59,560 bases of DNA from a bacterium (GTDB taxonomy: Bacteria; Patescibacteriota; Minisyncoccia; Phycocordibacterales; UBA6899), in the NCBI GenBank assembly GCA_021851895.1, contig JAJZQJ010000009.1, forward strand, positions 1 through 59,560. Reading direction: 5' to 3'. Below are positions 47,120-54,701 of the stretch, in pieces. How positions within the stretch are numbered: position 1 is the stretch's first letter; each line of letters begins with the position of its first letter. Position numbers and translations under genes: made by a program. A model generated the notes under the pieces. It was not told the origin of the DNA and did no database searches. It saw only the letters and a list, made by a program, of their open reading frames with translations.

Positions 47120-47629
47120 ATGGCCACCGAGATCCCCGTCACCATCACTTCCCCCCGCATCAAGGAGGAGAAGCCGGCTCCGACCTTCATCCCGCTCCCC
47201 TCGGGGAACGTGCGCGTCGCGATGACCCTCTCCAGCCTGCCGACGTGGGCCGCCGCCCTCGACTACACGCCGAGCTCCTCGGAGCCGGTCACCCATGCCT
47301 CCGGCAAGGTCGAGCGGTCCGGCCTGAAGGACCTTTGCCTCGGCGCCGCGATCTTCGAGACCCACGCGCTCGTCTCCGTGCGCAAGAAGAATGTCCCTTA
47401 CGGCGGCAAGCAGCGGGAGAAGTTCGTCTTCTTCCTCGTCCCGCGTACCCGCCTCGTCGGTGATCAGACGGAGCTCATGCTCCACATCGAGGCCTCGCTG
47501 CGCAACGATCTCGCGTACCTCGCCTTCAACGACGGCAAGGTGTTCGACAACGGTGATCACCACTGCGTGGACCTCCGTGGCCCTGCCGGCCGGCGCAACG
47601 CGAACAACTCGTTCGTCATCGGCAAGTAG
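47120..47629 (+). CDS. Hypothetical protein in an unusually GC-rich segment
   Basis: aaaggaggccccATG start; promoter at 47050; terminator gggcccccgacatcgggggcctttttcg at 47648-47675. Confidence 0.75.
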   Translation: MATEIPVTITSPRIKEEKPAPTFIPLPSGNVRVAMTLSSLPTWAAALDYTPSSSEPVTHASGKVERSGLKDLCLGAAIFETHALVSVRKKNVPYGGKQREKFVFFLVPRTRLVGDQTELMLHIEASLRNDLAYLAFNDGKVFDNGDHHCVDLRGPAGRRNANNSFVIGK

Positions 47630-47743
47630 CACCTTAGAGCATTTCGGGCCCCCGACATCGGGGGCCTTTTTCGTACCCTTGCCGAGATGATAATTTCGTT
47701 CTCTAGTATTTACAAAATTTTAATTTATGGTATAATGTTACAT

Positions 47744-48130
47744 ATGACAAATAATTCAATGGAAGAGGGGAAGCTCCCCGAGGGCGTAACGCCAAGCACA
47801 GAAGGTGCTATTGAATTGAACGCTGAGGATTATCCGAATGATCTCCATGAAGTGAATAAGCAGGTGAATGAGGAGATCGCTGCGCGTGAGCAGGCGGCGG
47901 CCGAAGCGCACGAAGCGCTTGTAAACAGTCTCCCAGGATCACTCCCTGAGGGCATTGAGCAGCGTATCAAGGATCTCGAGGTCGCGATACAGAAAGAGAT
48001 CGAAGCACGAGGTGTCGATACGACTGGTTTCAATAATGCGACAGGAAAGATGGAGAACCTCTCACCTGAAGATCATGCGAAGGTGAATGAGGCAGCGAAA
48101 GCTGCCGATGATATGCAGAAATCCGCATAA
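47744..48130 (+). CDS. Hypothetical protein (128 aa)
   Basis: TATAAT 7 nt before ATG; terminator downstream. Confidence 0.6.
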   Translation: MTNNSMEEGKLPEGVTPSTEGAIELNAEDYPNDLHEVNKQVNEEIAAREQAAAEAHEALVNSLPGSLPEGIEQRIKDLEVAIQKEIEARGVDTTGFNNATGKMENLSPEDHAKVNEAAKAADDMQKSA

Positions 48131-48193
48131 ACGAAAACACACGAGCGATGCTCGTGTGTTTTCGTTTTGCGCGTACGCTATAATGATGGAGAT

Positions 48194-49057
48194 ATGCGTT
48201 CTCTGCTCCTCAATCATCGACGAAGGCTGTTCGTGATTTCTGTGTTCATACTCCTCCTTATCATCACCGGCCTCTTCTTGAGAAGCACGCAACACGAGCT
48301 CCTCATCACTTTCCTTGATGTTGGACAGGGTGATGCAGTGCTCCTCACTGCTCCAAATGGGAATCGTTTGCTCTATGATGCTGGTCCGCCCACAGGAGCA
48401 GTCGTGAGCGCGCTCGGAAAGGAACTCGGATATTTCGATCATGACATCGCGATCATGGTGGCCTCGCATCCAGATGCTGATCACATTGGAGGCTTTGCAG
48501 ATCTTTTCGCTCGCTATACACCAAAGCTCTATCTTGATGCGCACACGTATTCCTCGAGCGAAGATTTCGAGGTGCTCGAGAAAGACCTCAAGCAACGTGG
48601 TGTCGAACGACGAACGTTACCGGTTGGCTCAAAGATCGATCTCGGCTCGGGTGTATTCATTGATGTGCTCGCGCCCGAACGCTCGAATGTCGATGCATCG
48701 ATAAACGGGAGATCACTCGTCCTTCATGTACATTATGGTGCGATGTCATTGCTACTTACGGGAGATCTCGAGCAGGATGGTGAGTCATCACTCATTGAGC
48801 GTTTGGGGAATCGATTACACGCGACCATACTGAAAGCGGGGCACCACGGGTCGAAGACATCGACGAGTGAGCGATTCTTGGATGCGGTTGATCCGCAACT
48901 CGTCATCATCTCTGCGGGTGCACATAATATTTATGGTCATCCACATCAAAGTACGCTTGCGCGTTTGCAGTCGCGCAATATCGAAATCTTGCAGACTGCG
49001 ATGATGGGGAACATCCATTTTTCCTGTTCGCCGATACGTTGCGCGCTTCTCAAATAA
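48194..49057 (+). CDS. ComEC C-terminal-type metallo-beta-lactamase as a stand-alone membrane-anchored protein
   Basis: LLITFLDVGQGDAVLLTAPNGNRLLYDAGPP, ASHPDADHIGGFADLF, LKAGHHGSKTSTSERFLDAVDPQLVIISAG. Confidence 0.92.
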   Translation: MRSLLLNHRRRLFVISVFILLLIITGLFLRSTQHELLITFLDVGQGDAVLLTAPNGNRLLYDAGPPTGAVVSALGKELGYFDHDIAIMVASHPDADHIGGFADLFARYTPKLYLDAHTYSSSEDFEVLEKDLKQRGVERRTLPVGSKIDLGSGVFIDVLAPERSNVDASINGRSLVLHVHYGAMSLLLTGDLEQDGESSLIERLGNRLHATILKAGHHGSKTSTSERFLDAVDPQLVIISAGAHNIYGHPHQSTLARLQSRNIEILQTAMMGNIHFSCSPIRCALLK

Positions 49058-49083
49058 AAAAGGGCCATTGGCCCTTTTGCGTT

Positions 49084-50481
49084 TCAATCTTCTAAGAGGT
49101 AATGCATGACTTCGCTGACTCCATAGGAGTCATGCTCGTCTTTGAGCAACTTGCGTACGAATGAGACATCATCGCCGAGCGTGATGATCGACGGCGCGTT
49201 CCGATCAGCCTTTGTCGTCGTCGAGAGGAGGCCATTGCACAGACATTCGGCACCTTCGGCATCCGATGCTTTTCCACCTTTCTTGAGGAAGATGTCGAGC
49301 GGCTCCGCTGGGCAGCGAAATCCGATACTACCATCTTCTCTCTCATAGGGTTTGAGCAGTAGACCCTGATCGCAGAGCGGCTGACGCTCTTTGAGGCGTT
49401 CCCTATCTGCGATCGTTCCCGGAAGGTCGACGACCTTGAACGGGAAACCCGTCGGTGAGAGTTCGAGATCCGTGCGCGTGCGGACTTCGCCGTTGTAGAT
49501 GCGTCGAAGGAGTTCTTTGCGCAAATCGTCGCGCAGTCCAGAGTCGCGCGAGAGCGCCATGATCGAGCCGACTTGAATGCCCGATGCTCCATTTTCGAGC
49601 GCCCACTTGAGGCCGTCAGGAGATGCGAGTCCTCCGCCGATCCAAAAGGGGATGCCGAATTCGCGCATCTTCGCGAGATCGGCGAAATCCTTCTCTCCAT
49701 AGATGGGTTCGCCTTCATGGTCGAGGATGATCTTTCCGCGTGGCGGGGCATTGTGTCCACCCGCAGACGGACGTTCGATCACAAACGCTTCGATGGAGCC
49801 ATTGCTCTTCTTCATGAGGTACGAAGCAGCGAAGTCCGTCGTAATGATCGGAATGAAATCTGGACGCTTGAGCCCCGCGAGCGATGTGCCGAAGAATTTC
49901 TTCACGTCGAATTCGGAAGGAATCGATGCTCCTCCGTCAGTCGAGATGTTGTACGTGGGATTTCCGCCCGCCGCGATGACGTCGAGCATGCCGGGCACTT
50001 TGTTCGGGAGTCCGGCGCCCATCGTGACCGCATCGACCCCCGCAAGCATCGCCCCAACCATATTGTATGTATGTTGGAGCTGTACCTTTTCGAGATAGTT
50101 GATCGCGATCGGACGATCGTGACCTTCTTTGGCGAGCCAGACGATTGCGAAGTTCGCACACAGTGTAAGCGCGATCAGTTTTTCGCTCGGATCGAGGAAG
50201 AACTGAGGGACGACCTTGAAACGTTGTCCCTCCTTAAGGCCGCCATCGACGAAATAGGTTTCGAGGATGCGGTCGACAAAGTGAGGAAAAGGGAAGTGCG
50301 CGAGTGCACGGCGAAAATGTCCGCCAGGATCTCCGAGCTGGAGCGTGCGTGCCATGATGCGGTCCGCCATGACTCCAGAAACCGTTCCCAGTCCACCATT
50401 CTTTGCGACGGTGTTCGCGAGGTGCCATGTCGAGATGTCTACTCCCATTCCGCCCTGGCGGATCATCTGCTGCTTGTTCAT
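49084..50481 (-). CDS. Nitronate monooxygenase / 2-nitropropane dioxygenase-like flavoprotein
   Basis: GGMGVDISTWHLANTVAKNGGLGTVSG, AGVDAVTMGAGLP, AGGHNAPPRG, GIPFWIGGGLASPDGLKWALENGASGIQVGS. Confidence 0.85.
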   Translation of the reverse strand: MNKQQMIRQGGMGVDISTWHLANTVAKNGGLGTVSGVMADRIMARTLQLGDPGGHFRRALAHFPFPHFVDRILETYFVDGGLKEGQRFKVVPQFFLDPSEKLIALTLCANFAIVWLAKEGHDRPIAINYLEKVQLQHTYNMVGAMLAGVDAVTMGAGLPNKVPGMLDVIAAGGNPTYNISTDGGASIPSEFDVKKFFGTSLAGLKRPDFIPIITTDFAASYLMKKSNGSIEAFVIERPSAGGHNAPPRGKIILDHEGEPIYGEKDFADLAKMREFGIPFWIGGGLASPDGLKWALENGASGIQVGSIMALSRDSGLRDDLRKELLRRIYNGEVRTRTDLELSPTGFPFKVVDLPGTIADRERLKERQPLCDQGLLLKPYEREDGSIGFRCPAEPLDIFLKKGGKASDAEGAECLCNGLLSTTTKADRNAPSIITLGDDVSFVRKLLKDEHDSYGVSEVMHYLLED

Positions 50482-50588
50482 GATTGCCTCCTTGGCAAAG
50501 AACGACACGAAATCGAGTGTGTAGTGCCAGTAGAAGCATACAGTAAAAAGTCCATAAATCAAATGAAATAAAAAACCGGCAAGCCGGT

Positions 50589-51200
50589 TTAAAATCCTCC
50601 AAGGATGAAATTATGTAATACATCGATGACCGGAGCGATATAGCTCGAGAGGAAGAAGACGAAGATGAGCAAGATGATGATCCCCTGATGCTCCATGAAG
50701 TAGATGAACTTCGCGTAGCGTGTCGAGAGAAATGAGGTGAACACCTTGAAGCCGTCGAGCGGAGGTATCGGTACGAGGTTGAAGACCATGAGCGCGAGAT
50801 TGATGTCGACGATAGCGACAAGCATGCTTCGCATCGCATCACCAACGTAAGGAGCACTGAGTCGTGTGATGATGCCGAAGATGACTGCAATGAGGAAGTT
50901 CGTCGCGGGGCCTGCAGCTGCGACGAGTGCCTCCCCCCAGCGCTGATTGCGGAGGTTATAGGGATTGTAAGGGACAGGCCTTGCCCATCCAAAAGGAACC
51001 TTGAAAAGAAGGATCGAAAAAAGTGGTACGACGAAAGAGCCGATCGGGTCGAAGTGTTTCGCTGGATTGAGCGTGAGTCTTCCTGAAAGTCGTGCGGTCG
51101 GGTCGCCAAGCGAGAGTGCCATGTAGCCGTGTGCCACTTCATGAGCAATGACCGATAAAATAAGGATTCCTAGGGCTGCGATTGCGAGTTCTGGTGTCAT
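50589..51200 (-). CDS. Site-2 protease family (M50) membrane metalloprotease
   Basis: VIAHEVAHGYMALSLGDPTARLSGRLTLNPAKHFDPIGS; NLVPIPPLDG. Confidence 0.93.
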   Translation of the reverse strand: MTPELAIAALGILILSVIAHEVAHGYMALSLGDPTARLSGRLTLNPAKHFDPIGSFVVPLFSILLFKVPFGWARPVPYNPYNLRNQRWGEALVAAAGPATNFLIAVIFGIITRLSAPYVGDAMRSMLVAIVDINLALMVFNLVPIPPLDGFKVFTSFLSTRYAKFIYFMEHQGIIILLIFVFFLSSYIAPVIDVLHNFILGGF

Positions 51201-51229
51201 ATTGATGTATGCATTGTAGCAGAAGAATA

Positions 51230-51372
51230 TGCGAGGGTATAGGGAATAGGGAATAGGGAATAGGGTTGATACAAAACTCCAATAAATATGACTTAATGTG
51301 TCTATGATATATGTATTCCGTACCCGCATTTACCCTGTTTCCTATTTCCTATTCCCTTTTCCCTTATTTTCC
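51230..51372. repeat. Inverted arrays of a (TAGGGAA)n-type heptamer
   Basis: agggtatagggaatagggaatagggaataggg ... ccctgtttcctatttcctattcccttttccctt. Confidence 0.85.
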
Positions 51373-51434
51373 CTTGCCTTTTTCTCTTATCTATGCTAAT
51401 CTGCCAAGTACTTAACGCAATTAATCTTATACGT

Positions 51435-51653
51435 ATGGCATCAACGAATATCTGCGTACTTTGTGCGAAGGGTACCCGCGTTGCAGGGGGTTACTCAAAT
51501 CGCGTTCGCGCCACAAAGTTCAATCCAACGGGGAACGTCCGCAAGTACCCAAATCTTCAGTGGGCAACCCTTCCCGAGAATATCGGTGGTGGCCGCATAA
51601 AGATCTGCACACGCTGCCTCAAGGGCAACAAGCACCTTGAGCTCGCAAAGTAA
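51435..51653 (+). CDS. rpmB: 50S ribosomal protein L28
   Basis: CVLCAKGTRVAGGYSNRVRATKFNPTGNVRKYPNLQ...ICTRCLKG. Confidence 0.9.
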   Translation: MASTNICVLCAKGTRVAGGYSNRVRATKFNPTGNVRKYPNLQWATLPENIGGGRIKICTRCLKGNKHLELAK

Positions 51654-51805
51654 AAACACCGAAAGGTGTTTTTCTTTTTTTGTTTGTTTTGTGGCCTCAA
51701 ACTTACAATTTAATGACTTTCATCATTGACAGTAGCCCCCCCGTTAGTGTATGCTACGCGACTGGTCACTCGACTTTATCGAGTTGTACTTTACAATAGA
51801 ATCAT

Positions 51806-52267
51806 ATGTCAAAACGCGATCGCATCATCACACTCGTTGGTGCAATAGTTATTGCTTTCGGAATTTATGGTATCAAGTATTACCTCGATCATCGCACAGT
51901 TATCAACGGTATCCATGTACCGATCATGCCGAACAGAAAGGAGAATAATAGTACCCTGCATGGTGTAGATACTGATCACAATGGTGTGCGCGATGATATC
52001 GATCGTATGATAGCGGAGGCATATGGAAATGATCCTGTAAGATACCGCCTAGTGTTTTCATATTTCAAAGCACTTACACTTGCGGTAGAAAATCCTACGA
52101 AGGAAAATGTAAGAAATGTGGGATATCGAGTCGCATGCATTCTGGGGCCAACTTATAAAGATGTGACAATTATTGAACATCAATACTTGGAGACTCCAGA
52201 GGTAGGAAAGGCCTATTCTCACGCGATGGCAGGTGCTATTGCAGACCTAACATGCATTCCTGAATAA
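51806..52267 (+). CDS. Hypothetical membrane-anchored protein
   Basis: MSKRDRIITLVGAIVIAFGIYGIKYYL N-terminal anchor; dockerin/EF-hand-like VDTDHNGVRDDID. Confidence 0.65.
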   Translation: MSKRDRIITLVGAIVIAFGIYGIKYYLDHRTVINGIHVPIMPNRKENNSTLHGVDTDHNGVRDDIDRMIAEAYGNDPVRYRLVFSYFKALTLAVENPTKENVRNVGYRVACILGPTYKDVTIIEHQYLETPEVGKAYSHAMAGAIADLTCIPE

Positions 52268-52287
52268 CAAATACAGAGGAGATACTT

Positions 52288-54525
52288 ATGCGTTTATCGC
52301 ATATTTTTGCCAGCTTCATTTTTGCTTTATTCATTTCAACAGCGCTTATGGCGCAAACACCAGTTCGAGTTATTTTTATTAATGGTATACAAAATACTCG
52401 AAAAGAAATTGCTGATTCTGCGAATGTGATTAGAAATGTTCTAGCAGCGCCGACACGGCACCAGCAAGGTAAGTATGCATTTAATGTTGAGTATATCGAA
52501 AACCCAATTGGGTGGAACGGTATCGACGCACCAAACTCACTATGGCAAGACAGCATTGAGCTTTTCCTCATGAAATTAGCTGAGGAGCAATATGCTGGAG
52601 ACCTGCTCAATCTGAAGTCTCCCGTGACTGGTCCGCCGCTCCCTACGAACCTGCAAGCAGCAACAAACGTTGCGCAGTTTGCCGGGAAGCTCAGGGTGAT
52701 GAATGCGGGCCCGACGCGTGATTTCAGCGCAGTACCATATGGGACACTCTTGGGTGACAATGATATCGATAGTGGTGGAGTTATTTCGGATACCGATCTT
52801 CAGGCAACCCAGGAATGCATTACACAACTTGCAGCAACACTGACCAGTGCAACCGCGCCCATCATCATCATTGCGCATTCGCAAGGTAATCTCATCGCTA
52901 ATCTCGCATATGCGAAAGCGGCGCGTGATATGTACCCAAGAAACATCAGTTCGTTTGTGAAGATCGTGAACATCGCGAATACTTCACAGATATCGCTCCA
53001 TAATCTCAACCTCACCCATGCGGACGATAAAGCACTTTTCTCTCCCATTGCCAGCCTATCAGGTCTCCCCTCATGGTACGGATGGAACAGAGCGGTCCCT
53101 TCGCTCGACACGAATACGGGGATAACCACCTATAGTCTTTCGACTCAGAACTTCACGCTCGATACTCCAACAGCATCGGGCTTAGTGAGTTTTACGTGGA
53201 CAGATCTCACGGAGCACGGACTCGTCGATGTGTATCTCTCGAATGATCCCGTCACCATGTCTGATACTCGCGGAATTACATTCTCTCCGGGATCATTCTG
53301 TATGCGTGACTACTTCGAAGATCTCGTCTGGACCGCTGCCGCGAGTCTCGATACAACCGCAGCGATGCCGACAGTGCAGATGCTCAACCCCTGTATCATC
53401 GCAGGTGAAGGCCAAAGTGTGACCCTGAGTGCTCAGGCAATGAGCCAGGTGGGTTCATTAGTTGAGGTTCACTGGGAACGGCTCGACCACCCCGAGGTGA
53501 ATTTCTCACTTCCCGCGTACGCCAATACCACCATGAGTGGCAACACCGCAACAAGCTCAGTGACATTCACTACGCCGTTTGTTGCGGCAACAACCACATT
53601 CAAGGTCGGCTTCTTTGCAAAAGATGACCGCGGTATGGTGAGTAGTGGTACTGCAGAAGTGCAGGTCCAGCATGGAAATCTTGCTCCAACCATCACTGCG
53701 GATCCGAGTTATGCAACCATATCAGGAACTGGGGTGACGCTCCATGTTTCTGCAGCAGATGCTGACGGCTACCTTGTTTCTGCGGTCGTTGAGCAAATAA
53801 GTAATACCAGCTGGCTCACAATTGATTCGCCGCAGACACTCACGACGAACAACAGCAATACTGCGAGCTGGGATATCCCAGTGACCATACCGGGGAATAC
53901 TCCCGGCGGTACTTATACATATCGCTTCACGGTTACGGACAACGATGGTGCTATGACTACGCGCTCTATTGACCTGGTGGTCACCCCAGACTATTTTGTC
54001 GATGATTTCTCTACGGTCACGTCAGTAATCCCAACACATTGGGCTGTTAATTCATTTGGTTCCAGTGCATTCGTCTCGGGTGGTGTGCTCAATCTCCAGC
54101 ATCTTGTTGCGCAGTCAATGAGTCTCGGCACACGAGCATTTCACGAGGGTACGAACTTTCGCACATACGCGAAACTCTCCGATGGTGGCTCCGTGCGCCT
54201 TACCGCAGGCATGGATGGTATCGCCATTGTGCAAAATGATGCCAGTTTTTCGCAGCGGTATCAGGTGCAGGTTTGGACAACAGATCCAAACACCTATGTA
54301 ACACAAACACAATACTTCGACTTTGCTATTGCGCCTGATGTGTATCATCTTTTTGAGTATATCTATGGAGTAGACGGTATGGTGACCCTTCGCGTCGATC
54401 AGGTATCGCTCGTGCAGACAATGAAGACGGCTCCGTTCTTTTATGGCGCCCGAATGCAGTTCAGCTATGGGCAGACGCTTCACGGCACGGGCACAATCGT
54501 GCAGTGGGCGGGCGTGACCCCATGA
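52288..54525 (+). CDS. Secreted alpha/beta-hydrolase-like protein with Ig/PKD-like C-terminal domains
   Basis: Signal peptide MRLSHIFASFIFALFISTALMAQ; nucleophile elbow IIIIAHSQGNLIANLA; gaggagatacttATG start. Confidence 0.75.
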   Translation: MRLSHIFASFIFALFISTALMAQTPVRVIFINGIQNTRKEIADSANVIRNVLAAPTRHQQGKYAFNVEYIENPIGWNGIDAPNSLWQDSIELFLMKLAEEQYAGDLLNLKSPVTGPPLPTNLQAATNVAQFAGKLRVMNAGPTRDFSAVPYGTLLGDNDIDSGGVISDTDLQATQECITQLAATLTSATAPIIIIAHSQGNLIANLAYAKAARDMYPRNISSFVKIVNIANTSQISLHNLNLTHADDKALFSPIASLSGLPSWYGWNRAVPSLDTNTGITTYSLSTQNFTLDTPTASGLVSFTWTDLTEHGLVDVYLSNDPVTMSDTRGITFSPGSFCMRDYFEDLVWTAAASLDTTAAMPTVQMLNPCIIAGEGQSVTLSAQAMSQVGSLVEVHWERLDHPEVNFSLPAYANTTMSGNTATSSVTFTTPFVAATTTFKVGFFAKDDRGMVSSGTAEVQVQHGNLAPTITADPSYATISGTGVTLHVSAADADGYLVSAVVEQISNTSWLTIDSPQTLTTNNSNTASWDIPVTIPGNTPGGTYTYRFTVTDNDGAMTTRSIDLVVTPDYFVDDFSTVTSVIPTHWAVNSFGSSAFVSGGVLNLQHLVAQSMSLGTRAFHEGTNFRTYAKLSDGGSVRLTAGMDGIAIVQNDASFSQRYQVQVWTTDPNTYVTQTQYFDFAIAPDVYHLFEYIYGVDGMVTLRVDQVSLVQTMKTAPFFYGARMQFSYGQTLHGTGTIVQWAGVTP

Positions 54526-54624
54526 TCTAAAATATATTGCGCCTACGATGTAGGCGCTTTTTAATTAGATTTCCATGAGTATATATCTAGACTTTCAAAT
54601 TTCTTAACTTGCAATGCTGTATAT

Positions 54625-54666
54625 ATGTCAAAACGTGATCGCATCATTACTGTTGTCGGTTTTTAG
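54625..54666 (+). pseudogene. Truncated duplicate of the 5' end of the 51806 ORF
   Basis: MSKRDRIITVVGF* versus MSKRDRIITLVGA with mostly synonymous differences. Confidence 0.7.
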
Positions 54667-54701
54667 TGCAACCCATTCGTGCATACTATATAATATGAAG
54701 T

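Noticed and set aside
47045-47632. Minus-strand 195-aa ORF and alternate plus-frame ORFs in the GC-rich island
   Set aside because: GC-rich DNA has few stop codons; the 47120 frame alone has promoter, SD and terminator in register.
49573-50571. 332-aa plus-strand ORF opposite the nitronate monooxygenase-like gene
   Set aside because: Antisense shadow with no recognisable motifs.
32758-51372. CRISPR array interpretation of the heptamer repeats
   Set aside because: Repeat units are 7 bp without spacers and no cas genes are present.
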